A DNA stretch of 64,000 nucleotides from Flavihumibacter cheonanensis. Its GTDB lineage: Bacteria > Bacteroidota > Bacteroidia > Chitinophagales > Chitinophagaceae. The notes beneath the pieces are model-generated. The model saw only the letters and a program-made list of their open reading frames with translations, was not told the DNA's origin and did no database searches. The stretch is from contig NZ_JAKRWF010000001.1 in NCBI RefSeq assembly GCF_022352215.1, forward strand, positions 1,054,001-1,118,000, given 5' to 3'. Both the position numbers and the translations under genes were made by a program. Below, piece after piece: positions 16,643 through 24,966 of the stretch; the stretch's first letter is position 1; the number at the start of each line of letters is the position of its first letter.

Positions 16643-17293
16643 ATGCCTGTTTTCCTGCTGGAAGAAGCACTGCTATTTCCCCCTGTGGAGTTGGCAAATG
16701 AAGATGGCCTGTTGGCGGTTGGGGGTGATTTATCAGTAGAACGATTGCTGCTCGCCTATCGTTCCGGCATCTTTCCATGGTATGATGAAGGCCCAATCCT
16801 GTGGTGGAGTCCGGATCCCCGATTTGTATTATTTCCTGCTGAATTAAGGATTCAGAAAAGCATGCGGCCCTACCTGAACCAGCCCAAATATGACTATCGG
16901 TACAATACTGCTTTTCGCCGGGTAATTGAATCCTGCGGGAAAGTGCCACGCAGGGACCAACCGGGAACCTGGATCCAGCCTGAATTAATTGAAGCGTATA
17001 CGCGACTGCACGAACTGGGTTTTGTAATAAGTGCGGAAGCCTGGGAGCAGGGAGAGCTCGTAGGTGGCCTGTATGGCCTGCGGTTGGGGCCTTTTTTCTT
17101 TGGCGAAAGCATGTTTTCATTGAAACCTAATGCCAGCAAATTTGCCTTTATCAAACTGGTGCAGCAATTGGCAACGGAAGGCATAGAGCTGATCGATTGC
17201 CAGGTGTATACGGAACACCTGGAGTCGTTAGGTGCACGAATGATTCCCCGGGCTGAATTTATTCAACTGCTGAACCGGGGACTCTCTTCCTGA
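16643..17293 (+). CDS. aat: Leucyl/phenylalanyl-tRNA--protein transferase
   Basis: Aat transfers Leu or Phe from aminoacyl-tRNA to proteins with N-terminal Lys or Arg, creating an N-degron. The 216-residue protein contains the family blocks FPP-like LLFPPVELANEDGLLAVGGDL, the strongly conserved YRSGIFPWY, ILWWSPDPRF near residue 55, HELGF, EAWEQGELVGGLYGL and FFFGESMFS. It is full length. It follows clpS by 1 nt and the two are surely cotranscribed. Confidence 0.95.
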   Translation: MPVFLLEEALLFPPVELANEDGLLAVGGDLSVERLLLAYRSGIFPWYDEGPILWWSPDPRFVLFPAELRIQKSMRPYLNQPKYDYRYNTAFRRVIESCGKVPRRDQPGTWIQPELIEAYTRLHELGFVISAEAWEQGELVGGLYGLRLGPFFFGESMFSLKPNASKFAFIKLVQQLATEGIELIDCQVYTEHLESLGARMIPRAEFIQLLNRGLSS

Positions 17294-17294
17294 A

Positions 17295-18026
17295 TTAAAA
17301 CCGCGTACCCAGGTAATGGGGTAACATCTTGCGCCAGGTAGGCCAGTCGTGGGTCATGTCTGATCCCCAGATATCCAGTTCATACCAGATACCCTTATTA
17401 TAAAGGATGGAAGCCATGCTACGAGCTGCATCAGGCGCTTCATGTGCTCCACTGCCGGAGAGCAGGTGGATATGATGACTGGCGCGGATCTGTTCCAGGA
17501 TGGCATGATCGGTGAGGTTGGGCATATAATGAGCCGGACTGTTATAATAAACATCTTCATCAAAATAGCCCTTGGTGTATTCCGTCAGGTCGTACACCCC
17601 GCTCATAGCAATAATGCCATTGATAAGATCGGGCCGCTTGAAAAAGAGGTTGGCGCTGTGCAGGGCGCCAAAGGAAGCGCCACAAGCGATAATGGGGGTA
17701 TCAAAAGAAGTGTTCATCTTAATAAAAGGAACCACTTCATTGTAGACATAATCATTCCATTGCTGGTGGCGGATGGATTTATGGCGGGGATCCATCTCGT
17801 TATTCATCCAGCTTTCGCGGTTGATACTATCGATGGAAAAAACTTTCACTTTACCTGATTCAATAAAAGGGGCGATAGCATCAATCAGTTGGAAACGTTC
17901 GTACTCGAGGTAATCGGCTGCCGCAGTGGGAATCAGCAACAAGGCAAAACCGTAATGGCCATAACTGGCGATGGGCATTTCTTTTTGAAGCGCCGGACTG
18001 TACCAGGAGCTGAGCTCTCGTTTCAT
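17295..18026 (-). CDS. Alpha/beta-hydrolase fold esterase (esterase D-like family)
   Basis: A 243-residue cytoplasmic protein (no signal peptide) of the putative esterase family related to YbbA/Fes-type and EstA-like hydrolases. The nucleophile elbow is GASFG near residue 117 (ACGASFGAL). A possible catalytic His lies in SDMTHDWPTWR near the C-terminus and an acidic partner probably in LSGSGAHEAPD. Many homologues in this family have unknown substrates and some are suspected to be inactive; here the Ser and His are both present. It is convergent with aat (1-nt gap) and divergent from the small ORF at 18210. Confidence 0.75.
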   Translation of the reverse strand: MKRELSSWYSPALQKEMPIASYGHYGFALLLIPTAAADYLEYERFQLIDAIAPFIESGKVKVFSIDSINRESWMNNEMDPRHKSIRHQQWNDYVYNEVVPFIKMNTSFDTPIIACGASFGALHSANLFFKRPDLINGIIAMSGVYDLTEYTKGYFDEDVYYNSPAHYMPNLTDHAILEQIRASHHIHLLSGSGAHEAPDAARSMASILYNKGIWYELDIWGSDMTHDWPTWRKMLPHYLGTRF

Positions 18027-18089
18027 AAAGTCTGTTGTTTAAATGAAAATAAGCTAAAAATTTTCCGCCTGGATGGGGTAACACAAAAA

Positions 18090-18120
18090 TTGGTTAAATC
18101 TGTTTAATTTATTATATTTA
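18090..18120 (+). promoter_or_regulatory. Candidate promoter of the 36-residue membrane peptide
   Basis: TTG (18090-18092), 20-nt spacer, TATATTTA (18113-18120), which differs from TAnnTTTG in the last base. The start codon of the small ORF is about 90 nt downstream. Confidence 0.45.
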
Positions 18121-18209
18121 AAGGTCGCAATTAATTAAGCGATGCTTACCCCGGCCCGTTGAAACCTGAATCCACATCTAACATTTTTTGAAGGACTAAA
18201 CGGTTAATT

Positions 18210-18320
18210 ATGAAACGATTGTTCGATTTGTCACAGGCAAGCACTGCTAAACTGGTGGTAATCGTTCTTGCTCTTTACGCAGCCATAGCAGTGGTTACTT
18301 TTGTGGTTTGGAGCAGCTAA
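18210..18320 (+). CDS. Small single-pass membrane protein (36 residues)
   Basis: An ATG-to-TAA frame encodes 36 residues: a short polar N-terminus (MKRLFDLSQASTAK), then an uninterrupted hydrophobic helix of about 20 residues (LVVIVLALYAAIAVVTFVVW) and SS. The layout, with positive residues ahead of one helix, is that of a small inner-membrane protein. A credible promoter lies upstream. The ORF ends 3 nt before the stop of the convergent nuclease gene, and the segment has no other explanation. No known family is recognised. A respiratory-complex accessory peptide or a small regulator are both possible guesses. Confidence 0.5.
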   Translation: MKRLFDLSQASTAKLVVIVLALYAAIAVVTFVVWSS

Positions 18321-18323
18321 TAA

Positions 18324-19634
18324 TCACTCTTCCAACGGGATACTGATTCGCGATCCGGAAGAGAGCGACTGATAGAGTAGCCCCCTGATAAAGTCATTAT
18401 CAGGAGAGGGGGAGATCTTTTCCTTAAAGGAATCCAACCGGTTTCCAAGTGCATAGGGATCTTCCAGGTAACCCATTCCCCAAAATTTTCCTTTTTCCAG
18501 CAGGTATACCGCGTAGCGTTTGGTGAAATAATGATCTTTTTCAACCAGGGCAACGGTGGGGAATTGTTGCTGGTATTCTTCTATGGCACGCGTCAGGTAT
18601 TGATTGTATAGAACGGGCTCCTGTAATTCCAGGTTGCCTTCCTGTTCCACTTTTTCTTTTACGCGGCGAATAAATTGGTGCCCTTCCTGCAACCAGTTGA
18701 AGGTGTGCAGGGCCGGTAAATTGGTTCGCTTTTTTTCAATCACCAGTTGCATGAGGCCATGCCTGTTTTCATAACAATAGAGTCCATACCGATGGTGATA
18801 TTTTTTCTGGCTCCGGTTGAAAGGAGGCCAGAGCTGCCGGATTTCCTGGCTTTCCAGGATCAGTGCCATGAGTTCACTGGCACAGGTCGTGAACCGGATA
18901 TGATGCACCTGGCGCATCATATCCTGCTTTCGTTTGCCTTTATCGTTGTTCGAAAAATGCGTGCGTACTCTTTTGTTCAGGTTCACGGCCTTGCCTACAT
19001 AGAGCACCTGCTTTTTGGCTGATTCAAAATAATAGACACCAGGTCCCTGCGGCAATTGGTCCAGTTCTTCCACCGGTAAATTGGGAGGTAAAAACTGTTC
19101 CGCATTTTTTCCCTTAGTCATAGCCGTTAGGATCTTTCCTTCATCGGCTTCTACCATGCGTGCAAAGAGAATACTGGTGGCAGCAGCATCTCCTTCTGCC
19201 CTATGCCGGTTTTCAATCGGGATAGACAAGGACCTGCAGAGATTGCCTAAACTATAACTGGCGAGACCAGGAAACACCTGTCTGGCCAGTCTAACAGTGC
19301 AGAGTTTTTTTGATCGCAACGGGAAGCCGGCTTCAGCTAGGTGGCTTTGCACAAAGGAATAATCAAAGTTCACATGATGCGCCACGAAAATCCGGTTCTG
19401 CAGCAGGTTGTGAATATGTGGCGCAATGCTGTCAAAAGAAGGTGCATTGATCACCATTTCATCTGATATGCCGGTAAGTGCTGTGATGGCACGGGGAATT
19501 GGCCGGCCGGGATTAATCAGGGTACTATACCTTCCCTCCTCTTCCCTGCCATTGTGCAGGATGATGGCAATTTCGGTGATGGCATTGCTGGAGGCAAAGC
19601 CGCCGGTGGTTTCTATGTCGACGATGGCGAACAT
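18324..19634 (-). CDS. DEDDh 3'-5' exonuclease fused to a GIY-YIG nuclease domain
   Basis: The 436-residue protein combines an N-terminal DnaQ-like exonuclease (Asp6 and Glu8 in VDIETT, Asp91 in HVNFDYSF, His144 and Asp149 in HRAEGD) with a GIY-YIG domain starting near 197 (G199-V-Y, then Y-V-G 212-214, followed by KAVNLNKRVRTHF), similar to the UvrC/Cho N-terminal nuclease. The last 170 residues are of the type found after the GIY-YIG domain in these fusions. The role is probably DNA repair; the exonuclease resembles PolC/DnaQ epsilon but the gene is not the replicative proofreader by structure. The frame extends 45 codons upstream, but those codons translate the 7-bp repeat, so I start at ATG 19634. 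Confidence 0.85.
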   Translation of the reverse strand: MFAIVDIETTGGFASSNAITEIAIILHNGREEEGRYSTLINPGRPIPRAITALTGISDEMVINAPSFDSIAPHIHNLLQNRIFVAHHVNFDYSFVQSHLAEAGFPLRSKKLCTVRLARQVFPGLASYSLGNLCRSLSIPIENRHRAEGDAAATSILFARMVEADEGKILTAMTKGKNAEQFLPPNLPVEELDQLPQGPGVYYFESAKKQVLYVGKAVNLNKRVRTHFSNNDKGKRKQDMMRQVHHIRFTTCASELMALILESQEIRQLWPPFNRSQKKYHHRYGLYCYENRHGLMQLVIEKKRTNLPALHTFNWLQEGHQFIRRVKEKVEQEGNLELQEPVLYNQYLTRAIEEYQQQFPTVALVEKDHYFTKRYAVYLLEKGKFWGMGYLEDPYALGNRLDSFKEKISPSPDNDFIRGLLYQSLSSGSRISIPLEE

Positions 19635-19683
19635 GTGAGATGTGAGATGTGAGACGTCAAACGTGAGACGTGAGACGTCAAAT
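19635..19683. repeat. 7-bp tandem repeat, seven units (GTGAGAY/GTCAAAY)
   Basis: The 49 bases divide exactly into GTGAGAT, GTGAGAT, GTGAGAC, GTCAAAC, GTGAGAC, GTGAGAC, GTCAAAT. The block lies between the divergent nuclease gene and valS, touching the nuclease start codon. It is the most regular of three such loci. Confidence 0.85.
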
Positions 19684-19782
19684 GAACACTCAAATTTAGT
19701 ATGGACACCAAACATAAACAAATTAAATACTAAAAATTTTAGTAGCGTAAAGGAGGGCTTAGGTAGCACGGGTAGCTTTTCT

Positions 19783-19790
19783 TATTTTTG
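19783..19790 (+). promoter_or_regulatory. valS promoter element TATTTTTG
   Basis: An exact TAnnTTTG match, 28 nt before the valS ATG at 19819. It implies a short leader; no T-box-like leader is visible. Confidence 0.55.
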
Positions 19791-19818
19791 CGACCCTGCA
19801 CGAAAGCAAGGCAAGCAT

Positions 19819-22521
19819 ATGGAATTGACTAAGAATTTTATGACCGCGGAAGCGGAGGCCAAGTGGACCCAAATTTGGAAGGATAAGGCGTATTTCACCA
19901 GCAAACCGGATGAGCGTCCGGCCTTTACGGTGGTCATCCCCCCTCCCAATGTAACGGGAGTATTACACATGGGTCATACGCTGAATGAAACGGTGCAGGA
20001 TATCCTGGTTCGCAAAGCCCGGATGAGTGGTTTCAATGCCTGCTGGGTGCCTGGTAGCGATCATGCTTCCATCGCCACTGAAGCCAAAGTGGTACAGATG
20101 CTCGAAAAAGAAAAAGGCATCAAAAAGGCAGATCTGAGCCGGGAGGAATTCCTTCGTTATGCTTTTGAATGGAAAGAAAAATATGGTGGTATCATCTATA
20201 ACCAGATCGAGCGACTGGGATGCAGTGTGGATTGGAACCGGGTGAGCTTCACCATGGATGATCATTATTATAAAGCTGTAATTGAAGTATTTGTTGATCT
20301 CTATAAAAAGGGACTTATCTATCGTGGTGCGCGTATGATCAACTGGGATCCATCTGCCAAAACAGCGTTAAGTGACGAGGAAGTAGAATACAAGGATATC
20401 CAGGGCAAATTGTATCATGTTTGTTACCGGCTGGAAGCTGCAGATGGTCAGCCTTTGGAAACTTTTGCCGGCAAAGGAATTGTTATCGCAACACAAAGAC
20501 CCGAAACCATTATGGGAGATACGGCGATTTGTGTGAACCCTAACGATGAACGTTATGCGCACTTGAAAGGAGCTTTTGCTTATGTGCCCCTCATCAACCG
20601 GAGAATACCCATCATCTTTGATGAATACGTAGATACAGCCTTTGGAACCGGTGCACTGAAAGTGACGCCGGCACATGACATCAATGATTACAACCTGGGA
20701 TTGAAACACCAGTTGGAAGTGGTTGACACCCTGAATGCAGATGGCACTTTAAGTGAAGCTGCACAGATTCATATAGGTGTGGATCGCTTCAAGGCGCGTA
20801 AACTGGTAGTGGAAGCATTGCGTGAAAACGGGCAGTTGGTGAAGGAAGAAGAATACAGTACCAGGCTGGGTTACAGTCAGCGTACAGGTGTGGTAGTGGA
20901 ACCGCGGATCTCTACCCAATGGTTTGTACGCATGAAAGAACTCGCTGAACCTGCTTTGAATGCAGTAGTAAGTGGTGATATCAGAATACATCCGGGCGAT
21001 AAGTTTTTAGCTACCTATAAATACTGGCTGGAAAATGTGAAGGATTGGTGTATCAGTCGCCAGTTGTGGTGGGGACAACAAATCCCGGCTTTCTATGCGC
21101 CCGATGGAAGTTTCCAGGTGGCAGCAACAAGAGAGGAAGCCTACCAGGCATTTGTACAATCCAATGGTGCTGTAAGTTTCAGTGCGGAAGATTTGAAACA
21201 GGACGAAGACGTACTGGATACCTGGTTCTCATCCTGGTTGTGGCCAATTGAAGTTTTCAATGGAATTACGGAACCCGGTAATAAAGAAATCCGATATTAC
21301 TATCCGACATCTGTGTTAGTAACCGGCCAGGATATTATTTTCTTCTGGGTAGCGCGCATGGTGATGGCAGGTATGGAATACGAGAAACAGATTCCTTTCC
21401 GCGATGTGTATTTCACCGGCATGGTTCGTGACAAGCAGGGACGTAAGATGAGTAAGAGTCTGGGTAACTCACCAGATCTGCTGGAGCTGATTGATAAGTA
21501 TGGAGCAGATGCCGTTCGATTTGGAATTATGATCTCCTCTCCTGCCGGAAATGATTTGCTCTTTGATGAAGCGGCGCTGGAGCAGGGAAGGAATTTCAAC
21601 AACAAAATGTGGAATGCGCTCAAACTGATCACGATGTGGAAAGATCGGGAGAGCTTCCATCCGGATAAACAAACTGAGCAGTTTGCGAGTATGAACTGGC
21701 CCAATGCCTGGTTCCGCAGCCGGTTAAACCAGGTGCGTGCAGAGGTGGATCAGTTGATGCAGCAGTTCCGCCTGAGTGAAGCATTGAAAACCATTTACTC
21801 CCTGGTATGGGATGATTATTGCAGCTGGTACCTGGAATGGATCAAACCAGGAGTGGATGAGCCGGTGAATGCATGGCACCTGCAACAGGCCATTGCATTT
21901 TATGAAGAGCTGGTGCAGTTGTTGCATCCCTATATGCCATTCATTACGGAAGAAATTTATCATTTGCTGGCGGATCGGAAAGAGGGAGATGAACTTTGTG
22001 TGCGACAGTTTCTTCCGTTAGACGCATTGCCAACAGCAGCAGCAACTAAATCGGAGGTAAGTTTCCTGGCGGAAGGCGAATTGCTAAAGCAGGTAATCAG
22101 TGGCATTCGGGATCAGCGGAATAAGGCACAGCTCAAGCCAAAGGAAAGCATTCGCTTGTTTGTGAATACGACCCAGACGGAATTGTTTAATACGATACAG
22201 TCGATCTTATTGAAGCAGGTAAATGCTGCATCCATTGGTTATGTTTCGGAAGCGGTACCACAAACCATTGCTGCGGTAATTGGGAAGGATCAGTTTTATA
22301 TTGAATCAGAAAAGCCAGTGGATACAGGCTTGCAGAAAGAAGATTTGCAGAAAGAACTGGATTACCTGAAAGGATTTGTAGCCAGTTGCGATAAGAAACT
22401 GACCAATGAACGCTTTGTGCAGAATGCGAAACCTGAAGTAGTTGAAATGGAGAAGAAGAAAAGAGCCGACGCGGTTGCCAAGATTGAAGTATTGGAAACC
22501 AGTCTGGCGAATTTAACTTAG
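19819..22521 (+). CDS. valS: Valine--tRNA ligase
   Basis: ValRS charges tRNA-Val. The 900-residue protein carries the class I signatures: HIGH-type LHMGH in PPPNVTGVLHMGHT near residue 48, and KMSKS at 543-547 (GRKMSKSLGN). The CP1 editing domain (ATQRPETIMGDTA) lies near 235 and the C-terminal coiled coil typical of ValRS is at about 835-900 (KELDYLKGF...KKRADAVAKIE). The frame is open for 59 more codons upstream, but these encode the repeat and the promoter; the ATG at 19819 gives the usual N-terminus MELTKNF. The next gene follows after 3 nt. Confidence 0.95.
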   Translation: MELTKNFMTAEAEAKWTQIWKDKAYFTSKPDERPAFTVVIPPPNVTGVLHMGHTLNETVQDILVRKARMSGFNACWVPGSDHASIATEAKVVQMLEKEKGIKKADLSREEFLRYAFEWKEKYGGIIYNQIERLGCSVDWNRVSFTMDDHYYKAVIEVFVDLYKKGLIYRGARMINWDPSAKTALSDEEVEYKDIQGKLYHVCYRLEAADGQPLETFAGKGIVIATQRPETIMGDTAICVNPNDERYAHLKGAFAYVPLINRRIPIIFDEYVDTAFGTGALKVTPAHDINDYNLGLKHQLEVVDTLNADGTLSEAAQIHIGVDRFKARKLVVEALRENGQLVKEEEYSTRLGYSQRTGVVVEPRISTQWFVRMKELAEPALNAVVSGDIRIHPGDKFLATYKYWLENVKDWCISRQLWWGQQIPAFYAPDGSFQVAATREEAYQAFVQSNGAVSFSAEDLKQDEDVLDTWFSSWLWPIEVFNGITEPGNKEIRYYYPTSVLVTGQDIIFFWVARMVMAGMEYEKQIPFRDVYFTGMVRDKQGRKMSKSLGNSPDLLELIDKYGADAVRFGIMISSPAGNDLLFDEAALEQGRNFNNKMWNALKLITMWKDRESFHPDKQTEQFASMNWPNAWFRSRLNQVRAEVDQLMQQFRLSEALKTIYSLVWDDYCSWYLEWIKPGVDEPVNAWHLQQAIAFYEELVQLLHPYMPFITEEIYHLLADRKEGDELCVRQFLPLDALPTAAATKSEVSFLAEGELLKQVISGIRDQRNKAQLKPKESIRLFVNTTQTELFNTIQSILLKQVNAASIGYVSEAVPQTIAAVIGKDQFYIESEKPVDTGLQKEDLQKELDYLKGFVASCDKKLTNERFVQNAKPEVVEMEKKKRADAVAKIEVLETSLANLT

Positions 22522-22524
22522 TGT

Positions 22525-23160
22525 ATGAATAATCGTATTTGGAAACAGGTAGTGTTGCAACTGGGTTGCTGGCTACCTGTTTGTCTTTTTGCCCAGGCTC
22601 CTGCATTTGATCGCTCAACATTAGTGGAGCTGGCGGAGCATCGAAGGCATGAACCGCTGGAATTCCAGCAATTTATTTCCAACAGCACCAACTGGATCAG
22701 TTTGGGAGTACCGGCGGGATTGTTGATAGGCGGACAACTTTCCGGAAACAAAGACATGAAATTAGCTGTCTGGAATGTGGGCAAAACAATTGTGATTTCA
22801 ACCGGGATTACAGCTGCTTTGAAATTTTCTGTGAATCGAAACCGACCCTTTAATGAGTATCCTGCAGATATTCCAAAAGCGGGGGCAGGTGGCAGTCCCT
22901 CTTTTCCATCCGGACATACCTCCCAGGCATTTGCAACTGCTACAGCACTCTACCTGGAGTATCCCAAATGGTATGTGGCGGTTCCAGCCTTCGGTTGGGC
23001 ATCCGCGGTAGGTTATTCGAGGATGTATTTAGGTGTGCATTATCCTACAGATGTGCTGGCAGGTGCCCTGGTGGGCAGTGGATCTGCATTGCTCAATCGG
23101 CAGATCAATCACTGGATTCACAAGAAGCCGCAACACACGGAACATGTGGTTCATTTTTAA
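22525..23160 (+). CDS. PAP2 superfamily phosphatase, exported
   Basis: A 211-residue protein with an N-terminal signal sequence ending LFAQA, and all three PAP2 motifs: KFSVNRNRP (Kx6RP), SFPSGH, and SRMYLGVHYPTD (SRx5Hx3D). It should be an acid phosphatase or lipid phosphatase acting on the periplasmic side, for example on undecaprenyl or phosphatidyl phosphates (family knowledge; exact substrate not determinable). It follows valS by 3 nt and is probably cotranscribed. It ends 2 nt before the convergent GH9 gene. Confidence 0.85.
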   Translation: MNNRIWKQVVLQLGCWLPVCLFAQAPAFDRSTLVELAEHRRHEPLEFQQFISNSTNWISLGVPAGLLIGGQLSGNKDMKLAVWNVGKTIVISTGITAALKFSVNRNRPFNEYPADIPKAGAGGSPSFPSGHTSQAFATATALYLEYPKWYVAVPAFGWASAVGYSRMYLGVHYPTDVLAGALVGSGSALLNRQINHWIHKKPQHTEHVVHF

Positions 23161-23162
23161 GT

Positions 23163-24932
23163 TCAGGGCTTTGCGAACTTCAACTGCGATTCAAGCGCAG
23201 CTAACAAATAGATAAGAGATGCTGTTCCATCCATGGTAGGTTCATTGGTGGAGTAATCACCATAATCATCATGATACACTACCAGGGAACTTTGGAAAGG
23301 CGCATATTCATCCTCGTTAAATAATTTGATACCGATAAGGTTACCATAGATGGAACCATAAACAGGTCCGTCTACCAGTCCGCCATCTATGGGATAATTT
23401 TTCAGATGTGTAAAAGCGGAATGCGGATCCACGGGTGTATCACCCCAGGAAGGCAATCCATACACCATGCTGGTGCCCCAGGGATTCATGCCAAAGAGCC
23501 AGTCGATATTGGCTTGCGTGAGTGCATCGTATTTGGCATCACCGGTCAGTTGTTTGTACCAGATACCCTGGATGGCGAGTGAAGTAGTCAGGTTATTACT
23601 GCACCAGATAAAAGGTACGCCCCGGTGGAAAGCGTTTTGTTTTGCTTTCTGCCAAACCGATTCGAGTCCCTGTTGGTAATAAGATAATACAGTTGCGCGC
23701 TCTGTCCCGGTTGCTCTTTTGGCCAGTTCAAAATGTCCCAGGTTGATAAAAGGATACCACTGGTAATGATGCGCGGTATCTTTTCCCAGCCAGGGAGTGA
23801 TGGGTTCCTGTTGCGCATAGGATAACGCATCAGAAAGTTTATTGAGTTGGGCGGCTGCCAGTTCCATATCATCAACCCAATTATCTTCTGCATAGATATA
23901 AGGAGCTTTTACAGAAGCAGTTTGTGTAACCCCAGGTTTGATCAGCGCGTATTGGTAGGCGGTAGTAGCTTTTTCAGTCAGCAGCTTACTGTAGGATAGG
24001 TTGTTATGCTGAAACAGGGTTGCTCCCAATGAAAAAGCAGAAGAAAGTTTGGCGGCGGTGGAAGAAGTGCCTTTTGTATTATTCAGGAATTTTCCTCTTT
24101 GTTGTGGTTCACCATTGATAAAATATACCGGGCGTTCATAACCTCGGCCATACTGGCTGTCAAGAGCTGGCATTCTTAATGAGATATGATCACGGTCATC
24201 GGCGATCTGGTTGAACATCCAGTCTGGCCGCGGGTGCATTTTAAGCAACCAGTCTAATCCCCATTTGGCTTCATCCATCACATCCGCAATTCCATTTTTG
24301 CCATCGAGTCCGTTTGCCTGTTTGGAATCAGTGAAGGCAGTTGGAAAATCGCGATAAGCCATCAGGAGATGATAGGTAGCATTGGCGGAGGTGGTGGCAT
24401 ATTGCAGGTAATCCGTGGCATCATGCCAACCACCAACAACATCAATATGGGTGCTGTCGGGCATGGGACCATACAGCGTATAACCATCCCTGGTATGGCA
24501 ACTGTCTTTCAGGAAGGGATTGAAACCGGTACGTTGCTGGCGCATGTAACGCAGGCAAAAATCAGCGCTTCCTTTATACGCCGTATCGGAAATTACAAAT
24601 TCCGGTGAGCGGGCCTGCCCTGCTTCCAGGTAATAACGGCCTGGTTTTTTAAAAGCAGAAAAGTTCAGGCGATAGGATTGTTGAAAGGGACCATAGGCAC
24701 CGAATGCAGTGCCGGCTTTACCGGTAAAGACTTTTTTTCCGGTAGCCACATCCACCAGTTGAAAAGTGGAGATCGATTGATTTTCTTTGGATGCCCATAC
24801 AGCAGCCTTGGTACCCTGGGGAAGATAACCGAGTTGGTTGATCCGGATCCAGCTGGTTGGATTGGACTGTTGGGTGGCCATCCAGCCAATAAAAAGCAGT
24901 GCAAGGGGCAAAAGAAAAAGCAATCGTTTCAT
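23163..24932 (-). CDS. Glycoside hydrolase family 9 protein with N-terminal Ig-like domain
   Basis: The 589-residue exported protein begins with a hydrophobic signal or anchor (residues 3-19), then an Ig-like CelD_N domain (IRINQLGYLPQGTKAAV, about 28-112), then the (alpha/alpha)6 GH9 catalytic domain. The catalytic aspartates fit GGWHDATDY (Asp171 and Asp174, usually DAGD) and the acid Glu564 lies in STNEPTMDGTA. LFGMNPWGTSMVYG is also typical. Family members are endoglucanases or exo-acting glucosidases/glucosaminidases. The DATD variant and Bacteroidota context mean cellulose should not be assumed. No SusC/SusD pair is nearby, so this is not a PUL. Confidence 0.88.
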   Translation of the reverse strand: MKRLLFLLPLALLFIGWMATQQSNPTSWIRINQLGYLPQGTKAAVWASKENQSISTFQLVDVATGKKVFTGKAGTAFGAYGPFQQSYRLNFSAFKKPGRYYLEAGQARSPEFVISDTAYKGSADFCLRYMRQQRTGFNPFLKDSCHTRDGYTLYGPMPDSTHIDVVGGWHDATDYLQYATTSANATYHLLMAYRDFPTAFTDSKQANGLDGKNGIADVMDEAKWGLDWLLKMHPRPDWMFNQIADDRDHISLRMPALDSQYGRGYERPVYFINGEPQQRGKFLNNTKGTSSTAAKLSSAFSLGATLFQHNNLSYSKLLTEKATTAYQYALIKPGVTQTASVKAPYIYAEDNWVDDMELAAAQLNKLSDALSYAQQEPITPWLGKDTAHHYQWYPFINLGHFELAKRATGTERATVLSYYQQGLESVWQKAKQNAFHRGVPFIWCSNNLTTSLAIQGIWYKQLTGDAKYDALTQANIDWLFGMNPWGTSMVYGLPSWGDTPVDPHSAFTHLKNYPIDGGLVDGPVYGSIYGNLIGIKLFNEDEYAPFQSSLVVYHDDYGDYSTNEPTMDGTASLIYLLAALESQLKFAKP

Positions 24933-24966
24933 ACTGGAAGCTTTGGGGGATTGGGCAAAAGAAAGA

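Noticed and set aside
18142-18162. Six-codon leader ORF (MLTPAR) before the 36-residue protein
   Set aside because: Too short to distinguish from chance, with no run of a regulatory amino acid and no attenuator hairpin.
19642-19818. 59-codon N-terminal extension of valS (and 45 codons for the divergent nuclease)
   Set aside because: Both extensions translate the 7-bp repeat and the promoter; the internal ATGs give the normal protein starts.
23163-24932. Polysaccharide utilisation locus around the GH9 gene
   Set aside because: No SusC/SusD-like pair, regulator or further CAZyme is next to it.
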